In this document: positions 1-7,239 of the stretch, piece by piece
Layout of the letters: every line of letters starts with the position of its first letter
Numbering within the stretch: the stretch's first letter is position 1
Assembly (NCBI GenBank): GCA_005793025.1
Contig: SXQI01000083.1
Location: 1 to 12,124 of the forward strand
Length of the DNA: 12,124 bases
Reading direction: 5' to 3'
Origin: Verrucomicrobiales bacterium
GTDB taxonomy: Bacteria > Verrucomicrobiota > Verrucomicrobiia > Limisphaerales > SXQI01
The notes under the pieces: generated by a model
Databases searched by the model: none
What the model saw: the letters and a program-made list of their open reading frames with translations, nothing else
Told to the model about the DNA's origin: nothing
Made by a program: the position numbers and the translations under genes

Positions 1-2681
1 TCCACGCTCCGGTGGGACACGCTATTGAGATCTGGGCCCACTCGTTTCCCTATGCCTCCAGCGATATGGCAGTTGGCGCAGAGCTTCTCGAAAACAACTC
101 GTCCCTCTGCGGGTGTTCCGTGTGCAGGAAGTTTGTTGAACCATTCGTCCATGGTTTCCTTACGGTTACTATACTCTTCGTCACCCATCATTTTTGCGGC
201 TCTCGCCTTGATCTCCGGCGTGCTTTGCCGGAGCAATGTCCGGCGTTGTTCGAGATCAAGGTTCAACTCGCCGATCTGGAGATCACCTTTCTCCAAGGCG
301 GCCACCAAGGCTTCGTGGAATGCCACGCGACTCAGCAGGAGTTGGAGCACCAACGGACGCACGGTTGGTTGCAGTGTCGCCCAACGGAGGACGAGTCCTT
401 GCCCAATTTCTGGTTGGCTCCGCCGCCGCATCACCCCCATGACGGCGAGTTGCACCGCTGCGTTGGGTTCCTCAAGCAGTTTCCAATACACCGGTTTCAA
501 CAGGTCGAAACTGCCCAGACTCAAGAATCCGATCGCTTTAACTCGATCGGCCTCTGACGCGTGTTCCTGCGTTGCCACCCTTTGGGCGTCGGCGGTCGCC
601 GCTTTTTGTCTCGCGGTTTCTGCTAGGTTCAATCGCCGGGAGAATGGCCACGCCGCCAACAACAATTCCTCATCGGCCTTGGATTCGATTCCCTCCATGA
701 CCTCCGCAGCACGCGGCAAAACAATCAATCCCCCGCCCTGAACTTGGCCGGCCTCCAACCCCCTCAAGATCGCCCCCAGATAAACAGGCGGAGTCTCCTC
801 CAAAATCCGTTCCAAATCTGCAGCCTCGGTTCCCGTGAGATTGGCTCTAGCCCCTACAATCGTCGCGGTCAATTCTAACGTGGCCTGTGCGCCTTCGGCA
901 TTCGCTTTCAGCCACTCCCGGTCCTCGCACAAACCCGACAGTCGCGCTACTGCACTCCGCTGCAAGCCACTCAACGTGGCCCAACGAACCCACGGGTCCG
1001 CAGCGTCTTTTTTAGCGATCTCCAACAAAGCCTTCTCGACCCTTTCCGAATCGACTCCGCCTAGCGTCAGGGCCAATTGTAAACGAACTGTAGCCGAGGG
1101 ATCATCCCTTAATGGAATCAGTGCCTCGATCAGAGATGGAGAGGATTTGAGGCGACCTTCTGCCAGTTTAACGGCGTTCTCTCTCAACCCCGCCTCGTCT
1201 GAAGCCAGCGCCGAGACGATCTCCGCGATCTCCAGTTTTCCGAACCCATCCAACGTCCAAAGCGCGTGCAACCTTGCCAGCGGCGGATGACCTTTCGCGA
1301 CGCGCTGATGCAGCATTGGCAAACTTTGCGGGTCATTGCCTTCCACGAGCAACCGTTGAGCCGTCGTCCGTCGCCACGCATTCGCATCTCCTAACGCCTC
1401 CACCAACACAGCCGGAGTCGCACCCCTCAACCTTCGAGAATCCCCTTTCCAACCGTCCCGTGGATGCACGCGGTAAATCCGTCCTCGATCCTCACCTCCC
1501 CGGATATTTAATTTAGCCTTCACCTTAGCCGGGATGTAATCGGGATGTTCGATCACATCCCGTTGCATATCCACAAGGTAAAGGGCTCCATCCGGCCCTG
1601 TCTCCAACGCGATCGGACGACACGACAGATTCGTCGCCGCGATGAATTCTTGGCTCTTCTCCGAAAATGATCGGGACGCTTTGAACACCGAGCCTTCTAG
1701 TTTTAAGACATCACGATGGATCAAATTCCCCACCACATCCGCCACCGTCAGACTCCCCGAAATATCCCCCGGCCACCCCGGCAAACTTAAGAAATGAATC
1801 CCTCCTGCCGACGAGAAAAAACCTGCCTGTTCCGGATGGTTCACCCGAGTCTCCGCCACCGAAATAGGGAAGATCCGCGCCATATCCTCATGATCCGAAA
1901 TACTCACCGTCAACTCCCTTGGCGGCGTCCCCGGCACCCGCGACGCGTAAGCCAATGGGATCACCCGTTGCTGCACATGATTGATATTATAAGTCGAAAA
2001 ACTATGCCCCCAATCATCAAACGCCAACCCGAACCCACCACTCGTTTGGAACGTCCGTTCAAACTTCCTCGTCTGTGGATCGAAACTGAAATCCGCATTC
2101 CCCAACCGCACAGGATCCCCGCCCTGCCCCACCGTCACCACCTCACCTCCATTGCCTCCATTGACCCCGTGGATCCGATTATTCAACCCCCACCGGAGCC
2201 CGCTCATATTGCTATCCGTCACCTCCAAATTGAACCCTTTAAACCACACCTCACGGACATCTGCCTTTCCATCTCCATCAGAGTCCTTGAGATAGACAAT
2301 CTCTGGCGGAGCCGTCACCAACACCCCGCCCTTCCATGGAGTGATTGACGTTGCGAAACTCAGATTCGTCGCAAACACCGTTGATCGATCCACTCGCCCG
2401 TCCCCGTCCAAATCTTCCAACAACCGAATCGTCCCTCCACGCTCGCGCTTCGGGCCGATCCCCAACGGATAATCCCGCATCTCCACCACATAAGCCCTGC
2501 CATCTTCATCAAAACACATCGCCACAGGATCCACGACATCCGGCTCCTGCGCGAACAACTCAAAAACCAACCTATGCGGACTCACAAACCCGGGCGAAGG
2601 AGGATTCCCGCCCTCTGGAGCAGCTTGTAAAACCTCAACCGAAAACAAACCGGCCAACAAAACGTTCCTCAGCAAGCTCAT
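1..2681 (-). CDS. PVC-type secreted propeller/HEAT protein with cytochrome c heme site (3' end outside window)
   Basis: Reading down from an ATG at 2681, the frame stays open for 893 codons to the window edge, so the C-terminus is missing. A signal peptide (MSLLRNVLLAGLFSVEVLQA, then APEG) implies export. Residues about 35-405 look like the PVC-type membrane-bound dehydrogenase propeller (TIGR02604-like): LEDLDGDGRVD near residue 90, DSDGDGKAD near 130, and a MSGLRWGLNNRIHG-like stretch near 155. Residues about 415-840 are helical HEAT-like repeats. A c-type heme motif CANCH sits at C868, C871 and H872, followed by GKRVGPDL, as in the Planctomycete/Verrucomicrobia heme-binding domain (TIGR02603). 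By family, such proteins are thought to oxidise sugars or related substrates in the periplasm and pass electrons to the cytochrome; the substrate cannot be read here. The missing part should hold the distal heme ligand (usually Met). No clear Shine-Dalgarno precedes the ATG. The product class is quite certain, the reaction is not. Confidence 0.9.
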   Translation of the reverse strand, partial: MSLLRNVLLAGLFSVEVLQAAPEGGNPPSPGFVSPHRLVFELFAQEPDVVDPVAMCFDEDGRAYVVEMRDYPLGIGPKRERGGTIRLLEDLDGDGRVDRSTVFATNLSFATSITPWKGGVLVTAPPEIVYLKDSDGDGKADVREVWFKGFNLEVTDSNMSGLRWGLNNRIHGVNGGNGGEVVTVGQGGDPVRLGNADFSFDPQTRKFERTFQTSGGFGLAFDDWGHSFSTYNINHVQQRVIPLAYASRVPGTPPRELTVSISDHEDMARIFPISVAETRVNHPEQAGFFSSAGGIHFLSLPGWPGDISGSLTVADVVGNLIHRDVLKLEGSVFKASRSFSEKSQEFIAATNLSCRPIALETGPDGALYLVDMQRDVIEHPDYIPAKVKAKLNIRGGEDRGRIYRVHPRDGWKGDSRRLRGATPAVLVEALGDANAWRRTTAQRLLVEGNDPQSLPMLHQRVAKGHPPLARLHALWTLDGFGKLEIAEIVSALASDEAGLRENAVKLAEGRLKSSPSLIEALIPLRDDPSATVRLQLALTLGGVDSERVEKALLEIAKKDAADPWVRWATLSGLQRSAVARLSGLCEDREWLKANAEGAQATLELTATIVGARANLTGTEAADLERILEETPPVYLGAILRGLEAGQVQGGGLIVLPRAAEVMEGIESKADEELLLAAWPFSRRLNLAETARQKAATADAQRVATQEHASEADRVKAIGFLSLGSFDLLKPVYWKLLEEPNAAVQLAVMGVMRRRSQPEIGQGLVLRWATLQPTVRPLVLQLLLSRVAFHEALVAALEKGDLQIGELNLDLEQRRTLLRQSTPEIKARAAKMMGDEEYSNRKETMDEWFNKLPAHGTPAEGRVVFEKLCANCHIAGGIGKRVGPDLNSVSHRSV

Positions 2682-2692
2682 GGATCAGACCA

Positions 2693-2719
2693 CTATTAGG
2701 AATCCCCCGCTCCTGCCAA
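2693..2719 (-). promoter_or_regulatory. Weak candidate promoter for the PVC-type cytochrome gene
   Basis: On the minus strand TTGGCA (2714-2719) and TAATAG (2693-2698) are separated by 15 bases, a poor spacing. The leader to the ATG at 2681 would be only a few bases. The 160-base gap 2682-2841 shows nothing else I can support, including no clear terminator for the upstream minus-strand gene, so read-through from that gene is an alternative way to express this one. Confidence 0.22.
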
Positions 2720-2841
2720 CCTAAAACCGAGGCCTACCGCAGACTCGGATGCACTCGGGATGACGTTTACTAACCCAACGCCGGCTCTTACCTAGAATCG
2801 AAAATCCCCTACCGATCAGATGCCCCGGCCGGATCCTCAAC

Positions 2842-5295
2842 TTACCGACGTAACCGGAATAATCGGGGAGTGGATTGATTGGCAGGGATCGTGAATTGGA
2901 ATTGGCTGGCGAACGGGTCGTTCGTGTATTGTGGCGACCAGGTTACGAAATCGGCTGTCGATTCCAGAACGACAATGTAACCAAGTACCGCAGTTGGCAA
3001 TATTTCAAGCGATTCGTTGGCGGAATGGCGTATCATCAAGCTCGGCGGCGGTTGGTTGGGCTGGCCGTTGCGGATTTCTTGGACGTTCCCCGCCGCGTCT
3101 AAGCGAAAGTCGTAGTGGATCCCGCCGGTCGTCAACCCGTTGATATGGCCTCGTGCGTCCCGTAGGATCTGTGCCTCGGTCCGCTTCACGGTGCCTTCGG
3201 TGTCGACGCGATAAAAAAAGGTTCGCCCTGTTCCCAACGAATAGACATCGGCGAAAAAGAGAAACTGGTTCAAGCAATACGGGATCCCCTCGTCCCAGCG
3301 CTTGAGTGCCAACTGGAACATGATCTCGCTGCTGGTGAAATAGTAGTTGGACAGTGTCGCGAATGCCTCTTGGGGAGCACTCAAGCAATATCTCAGATTG
3401 TCGCGCAGCCAATGGCGGTCAAAGCCTTTTCCGGGGCCGGAGACCCAATAGGCGTCTTCCGCCACCGCCCAAGTGCTTTCAATTCCATCCCAATATCCTT
3501 TGGTTTTGAACCGGTTCTGCGTCGCGACCCAATCGATGCCGTATCCGGGGTTGTAGATTATGTAGTCGGGCGGGGCAGCCTGACGCAACAGATCGTATTT
3601 CCGGTCCCAAAACCAAGGATAGAGGCGGGCTGCGCCATATTCCACATTGTGGTTCAACTCGTGCGCCACCACGACGCTGAACCCGTCGATCAGCGTCGCG
3701 GGAACCTCGGCCGGGAAGCCCTCGCTGTAGTCTCCCACCTGCGCGAAGATATTCACGCCGGTCCGGGCCGCGATACCCATCCTGCCTCCGGAGGGCGTCG
3801 CGAGAAAATCATGGGCCGTGATGAGCTCAACGATTTGAAGTTCGGGCGGCACGGCTTTAGCGATATTGTAGAGGGTGGTTTGCGAAGCCAAGGTCGATCG
3901 GCTATTGTCGACGTAAATGATCCCAAGATCGACCAACAAATTGGAATAGACGCCAGAAAAGCCGCACGCCGCAGCGGTGTCCACGCGATGGGCCGGGGAA
4001 TCTGGCATCGATTCGTACAGGTTGACCCAGACCTGCCCCGCGAGATAGGGCACATAGGGTTGGCTCTGGTTCAATTCCTGCTTGCGTAAATACTGCGGAT
4101 ACTGAGCAACGTGGGACCTGTACCAATCGCGAATAACCGCCCGCTCCTCCAACGAGAGCAACAAGGAAACCGCCTCGCTTCGCACCGCTTGGTGCAACCC
4201 GGAAAGCTGATTCCGCAATGTGGCGTCTGCCTCGAGGTCGGAGCCCAAACTGCCGGCGTGGGCGACCATCATCGCGTCGATTTCCGTCAATTTCCTCGTG
4301 TAAGAAACCCCAGCCAAGAAAAACAGCTTCCCGTTCAAGCCGCCGCTGATCAGATCCATCACCCCGTCGCCGTTTAAGTCGGCGAAGTCTGGAATGCTGT
4401 CGTCGCCGTTCAAGCCCCGAATACCGAGCACCTCTCCGGCTGTGTTTCGCAACAGCGTATCGCCCACGAAGTTCGTCGTCCCGGCGAAGGTGTTGTTTAC
4501 CAATACCTTGAAGTAACCCCAGTTAACCCCGAATGCCAAGTCCGGCAACCCGTCTTGGTTTAGATCAAGCACCCTTGGATGGATGTTGTAGGGCTCTCCC
4601 AAAACGGATCCGCCTCGGTTCATCCGCACGCCAAGAGAGGCGAATTCTGGGGTGTCCTTGGTTCCAACGTTGCGGTGCCAAGTCACTCCTCCGTAAAACC
4701 CTCCCGTCAGCAAGTCGAACAAGCCATCTTGGTCCCAATCCGCGATTTCGATGCGACCCCACACCCCGTTTTCCAATCGAAAGGATCCGGCGGCCGCCGC
4801 AATGACGGTTGAACCATTGAAAGCAGGAGCGGAAAGGGTTCCAATGTTCTTGAAATACCTCACGATGTTGTCGTCTCCGGCGACGACCAAATCCGGCTTT
4901 CCGTCCCCATTGATATCGACAAAACAGGCTCCTACGAAGCCCGTTCCCACTCGAATGGGGGAACCCGAGGACGTCACCTTGACCGGTGCCGAAAAGTTGG
5001 TGGAGTTTGTCGCGCTTGGCTGGCTGAATAGCCAAATAAATCCATCTCCTCCAGCCACCAGCAAATCCAAGACGCCGTCGGCGTCCCAATCCACCAATCG
5101 CGGAGCGGCGTGGTTGCCTAAATCGATGGGGACTAGTGCCGCCGTCAGCGGAACTGGATCCTCAAACGTTATATTGAGGGCCCTAGCGGGATGGATGGCC
5201 AAAGCCGCAACCACCCAAAACACGAGCATGAGATTCGAAACATCACGGCGCCTCAACCACGGATTTGAACTAGAGGAATTGATCTCCAATTTCAT
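2842..5295 (-). CDS. Secreted FG-GAP (VCBS-like) repeat protein with HExxH putative metallopeptidase core
   Basis: The protein is 817 aa from the ATG at 5295. An upstream in-frame GTG at 5328 would give 828 aa, but a TATAAT box lies between the two, so I prefer the ATG. A long signal sequence ends near residue 39 (LVFWVVAALAIHPARA). Five FG-GAP-type calcium-loop repeats follow, for example DWDADGVLDLL (69), DINGDGKPDLV (127), DWDQDGLFDLL (186), DLNQDGLPDLA (244) and DLNGDGVMDLI (306). These usually form a propeller or bind ligands at the surface. Residues 545-549 read HELNH, the HExxH zinc-peptidase signature, followed by NVEYG. E643, in PQEAFATLSNYYF, is a possible third zinc ligand, reminiscent of ATLF-like gluzincins (inference). 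The last ~70 residues (FVTWSPQYTNDPF...LFRLRR) match the tail seen on many verrucomicrobial secreted proteins. Substrate and exact peptidase family are unknown. No clear Shine-Dalgarno is visible. Confidence 0.85.
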   Translation of the reverse strand: MKLEINSSSSNPWLRRRDVSNLMLVFWVVAALAIHPARALNITFEDPVPLTAALVPIDLGNHAAPRLVDWDADGVLDLLVAGGDGFIWLFSQPSATNSTNFSAPVKVTSSGSPIRVGTGFVGACFVDINGDGKPDLVVAGDDNIVRYFKNIGTLSAPAFNGSTVIAAAAGSFRLENGVWGRIEIADWDQDGLFDLLTGGFYGGVTWHRNVGTKDTPEFASLGVRMNRGGSVLGEPYNIHPRVLDLNQDGLPDLAFGVNWGYFKVLVNNTFAGTTNFVGDTLLRNTAGEVLGIRGLNGDDSIPDFADLNGDGVMDLISGGLNGKLFFLAGVSYTRKLTEIDAMMVAHAGSLGSDLEADATLRNQLSGLHQAVRSEAVSLLLSLEERAVIRDWYRSHVAQYPQYLRKQELNQSQPYVPYLAGQVWVNLYESMPDSPAHRVDTAAACGFSGVYSNLLVDLGIIYVDNSRSTLASQTTLYNIAKAVPPELQIVELITAHDFLATPSGGRMGIAARTGVNIFAQVGDYSEGFPAEVPATLIDGFSVVVAHELNHNVEYGAARLYPWFWDRKYDLLRQAAPPDYIIYNPGYGIDWVATQNRFKTKGYWDGIESTWAVAEDAYWVSGPGKGFDRHWLRDNLRYCLSAPQEAFATLSNYYFTSSEIMFQLALKRWDEGIPYCLNQFLFFADVYSLGTGRTFFYRVDTEGTVKRTEAQILRDARGHINGLTTGGIHYDFRLDAAGNVQEIRNGQPNQPPPSLMIRHSANESLEILPTAVLGYIVVLESTADFVTWSPQYTNDPFASQFQFTIPANQSTPRLFRLRR

Positions 5296-5314
5296 AAGAA
5301 GACCGTCCGTCTGG

Positions 5315-5320
5315 ATTATA
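5315..5320 (-). promoter_or_regulatory. -10 box (TATAAT) for the FG-GAP peptidase gene
   Basis: The minus strand carries an exact TATAAT 19 bases upstream of the ATG at 5295. Transcription would start near 5307, giving a leader of about 12 bases. This rules against the GTG at 5328, which would lie upstream of the transcription start. No good -35 hexamer is seen 16-18 bases upstream, and a dyad occupies that space. Confidence 0.5.
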
Positions 5321-5331
5321 AACCGCACAAG

Positions 5332-5347
5332 TCGCCAAAATTGGCGA
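5332..5347. promoter_or_regulatory. Inverted repeat, candidate operator in the divergent promoter region
   Basis: TCGCCAA (5332-5338) and TTGGCGA (5341-5347) form a perfect 7-bp dyad with a 2-base spacer. It lies directly upstream of the TATAAT box at 5315-5320, where a regulator could block or recruit RNA polymerase. It is also in the region divergent to the metal-efflux operon, so it could act on either side. No regulator gene is present in the window. It is an operator only by position and symmetry. Confidence 0.35.
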
Positions 5348-5408
5348 TATCAACACTTGAGTCAACCCGATTGATCTGGATCATCTCCCCCATCCCATCC
5401 CGCCTGCA

Positions 5409-5441
5409 CCCCTACGAATGAAACGAATTAACGAATAAAGT
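5409..5441 (+). repeat. Dispersed ACGAAT repeat, copy A (solo)
   Basis: This 33-base element starts CCCCTACGAAT and ends ACGAATAAAGT. It holds three ACGAAT units starting at 5414, 5423 and 5431. It matches copy B (10385-10417) at 31 of 33 positions, and its core matches the inverted copy C (11099-11128). It lies just upstream of the small secreted-protein gene of the efflux operon. AT-rich unit spacing of 8-9 bases is compatible with a bent or protein-binding site, but its role is unknown. Confidence 0.8.
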
Positions 5442-5455
5442 GGCTTTGGATTTGT

Positions 5456-5484
5456 TTGAATCAGAAGGCTTTTTCCCGTAGTAT
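5456..5484 (+). promoter_or_regulatory. Candidate promoter of the metal-efflux operon
   Basis: TTGAAT (5456-5461) and TAGTAT (5479-5484) are separated by exactly 17 bases, with four of six consensus matches each. If real, transcription starts near 5491 and the TTG at 5456 cannot be the start codon of the small protein. A TTG at 5492 would then be the first usable in-frame start, with almost no leader. Weak, sequence-only evidence. Confidence 0.3.
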
Positions 5485-5860
5485 CGTTCCGTTGAGAGTT
5501 TGGAAAACCATCCTGACCTTGTTCCTGCTGGCGATTTGGCTGCCCGCTACAGTGCATTGTAGCTTGGAGACTGTAGGTCTAGTTCCTTTGGATGAGCACT
5601 GTGAGACTTCTGCTGGGGGGAATCATCCATCGGCTAATCCATGCAAAATTGTTGAGGATCCAATCTTCAAAACCGAATGCACACCCACGGTTCCGGCCCC
5701 TCCTGAAATGGTTGTCATTCTGAAAGTGCTTTCGATCTTGTCCTGTCCTACGTCGATCCCTGTGTCTGAAATGACTCGGATCACCTTCAAGACCCATCAC
5801 CTCCCGCAATTCGTAATCCAGACTGCTCTTCCGATTCGCGGCCCTTCGTTCGCTTCTTAA
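5456..5860 (+). CDS. Small secreted Cys/His protein leading the metal-efflux operon
   Basis: The 134-aa reading frame begins at a TTG. No ATG is available near the N-terminus, and a second TTG at 5492 would give 122 aa and still keep the signal peptide. Residues about 14-33 form a strongly hydrophobic export signal (WKTILTLFLLAIWLPATVHC). The -1 residue before Cys35 is His, so a lipoprotein is unlikely. The mature part has cysteines at 35, 49, 63, 75 and 97 and histidines at 34, 48, 57, 114 and 115, with a CSLETVGL...DEHC start and a QTALPIRGPSFAS end. From memory, similarly built small proteins precede czc-type operons in other Verrucomicrobiota; this is recall, not a search. It lies 70 bases upstream of the outer-membrane factor gene on the same strand, so it is probably cotranscribed and may bind metal in the periplasm. 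Function unknown; no Shine-Dalgarno seen. Confidence 0.65.
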   Translation: MNQKAFSRSIVPLRVWKTILTLFLLAIWLPATVHCSLETVGLVPLDEHCETSAGGNHPSANPCKIVEDPIFKTECTPTVPAPPEMVVILKVLSILSCPTSIPVSEMTRITFKTHHLPQFVIQTALPIRGPSFAS

Positions 5861-5919
5861 TTCTTCCCTTCTGTCCGGTTGGCATCATTCGTGTGCCTGA
5901 ACTTTATCTTGGTTTAGTT

Positions 5920-5923
5920 GGAG
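5920..5923 (+). promoter_or_regulatory. Ribosome binding site of the czcC-like gene
   Basis: GGAG lies 7 bases before the ATG at 5931, a normal spacing that fixes the start. It is the clearest Shine-Dalgarno in the window; most other genes here lack one. Confidence 0.7.
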
Positions 5924-5930
5924 ATGTTTT

Positions 5931-7238
5931 ATGAAGAAGTTTTTTTATCTGTCTGTTGTTTTGTTGAGTGTTTCCGGTGAGAACTTTGCCGTTGAGGATG
6001 CCATACCCAAAGCGCCCGTTTCCGTAGCCATCAGCATCAACGTTCTTGTTCAAGAAGCGATGATGAATAATCCGGAGCTCGCCTTTTATCGGGCCGAGAT
6101 CACGGCGGCAAAAGGAGACCTAAAAACTTCGGAAACTAAGTCCAATCCAGATGCGGATTTCGAGATTGGACGAAAGCAAACGAGCCCCAAGCTGAGCAAC
6201 CTGTCGGATGAGGGAATGGCGTGGAGCGTCTCCATTGCGCAGACCTTTGAGTGGCCCAGCCGCCTGACACTCCGAAAAGCAATCGCGAACCGTCAGATTG
6301 ACCTTGCTACGATCGGTTTGGCACGTTTCCAACGAGAACTACAAAACGAGATTCAACGCGCTGCCTTCAATCTGCTCATCGCTCAGGAGAAGCGAGATGC
6401 CACGTTAAGTGTTGCGCAGCGGGGTGAAGAGCTCATCCAAGCGTTGCTTCAGAGAGAATCTGCAGGAACAAGCCCGCTCCTCGAAACTCGTATTATTGAA
6501 GCGAATATTTTGACATTGAAACGGCGTGCCAACGAGGCAGCGAAACTCGCAGAGGTCGCGTTATTCGAGGTCAACCGCTTGCGAGGAAAACCGATCGCGA
6601 CACCCCTCTCGATCGCGCCCGCTCGTTTACGTTTTCCAGTTCTTGAACATCAGGAGGAGTTGATTGGCCTCGCACGGACCAACAGTTTTGAGATCAAAAG
6701 CCAAGTGTTGGAATTGGGACAACAAGGTTTGAAAGTGGATCTAGCGAAGAACGAACGATACCCAGCATTTAAGTTACGAACGTTCTATTCGCAGGAGGAT
6801 GCCTCGGAGCGTGAACAAAAAGCGGGAGTAGGCGTTTCGGTGCCATTGCCGCTTTGGAATCGGAATAAAGGCAATATCGACGCGGCCAAATCACGATTTG
6901 AGCAAGCCCAAGCTTCCCTCACCTTGACTCAACGAAACATCGAAAAACAATTGCATGAGAATCTCGCCCACTACGCGATCGATCAGAAAGAGATTTCTCG
7001 CTGGCAGAAAAATGTGTTGGAACACCTGCGGGATGCCGCAGAGCTTGCAGACCGCCACTACAGGCTTGGGTCCGTTCCCCTCGGGACTTATCTGGAAATG
7101 CAGGAGAAATATCTTGAAGGAATGGAGGCTGTCCTTGAAACACAAGCCGAAGCATTGGCAGCACTCAAGAACATCGAGAGGTTGACGGGGATGCCGCTGG
7201 GCAATGTCATCGCTCCTGAAGCCACAACCCCACAGTGA
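5931..7238 (+). CDS. czcC: TolC/CzcC-family outer-membrane efflux protein
   Basis: This 435-aa protein has the usual length of CzcC-type outer-membrane factors. A signal peptide (MKKFFYLSVVLLSVSGENFA) is followed by two OEP repeats, about 40-225 and 235-425. These are long heptad-rich helices (for example QRELQNEIQRAAFNLLIAQEKR and later EKQLHENLAHYAIDQKE), each leading into a strand segment. GVSVPLPLWNRNKG near residues 300-313 is the characteristic beta-strand turn of the family. The protein should form the trimeric channel through which exported metal leaves the periplasm. It is the second gene of the cluster. Its TGA lies one base before the preferred start of the RND pump gene, so translation is probably coupled. 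The symbol follows context; the metal is not shown by this protein itself. Confidence 0.88.
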   Translation: MKKFFYLSVVLLSVSGENFAVEDAIPKAPVSVAISINVLVQEAMMNNPELAFYRAEITAAKGDLKTSETKSNPDADFEIGRKQTSPKLSNLSDEGMAWSVSIAQTFEWPSRLTLRKAIANRQIDLATIGLARFQRELQNEIQRAAFNLLIAQEKRDATLSVAQRGEELIQALLQRESAGTSPLLETRIIEANILTLKRRANEAAKLAEVALFEVNRLRGKPIATPLSIAPARLRFPVLEHQEELIGLARTNSFEIKSQVLELGQQGLKVDLAKNERYPAFKLRTFYSQEDASEREQKAGVGVSVPLPLWNRNKGNIDAAKSRFEQAQASLTLTQRNIEKQLHENLAHYAIDQKEISRWQKNVLEHLRDAAELADRHYRLGSVPLGTYLEMQEKYLEGMEAVLETQAEALAALKNIERLTGMPLGNVIAPEATTPQ

Positions 7239-7239
7239 T

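Noticed and set aside
12..2773. Long plus-strand open frames (for example 25-741, 835-1290, 1794-2348)
   Set aside because: They are antisense to the continuous 893-codon minus-strand frame, which carries a signal peptide, propeller motifs and a CxxCH site. Their translations are low-complexity and lack domain features.
3370..5374. Plus-strand frames opposite the FG-GAP gene (3370-4089, 4751-5374)
   Set aside because: The minus strand encodes recognisable FG-GAP loops and HExxH throughout; the plus frames are shadows.
5409..5441. CRISPR-like array from the repeated ACGAAT units
   Set aside because: Units are 6 bases spaced 8-9 bases apart, with no spacers of proper length and no cas genes.
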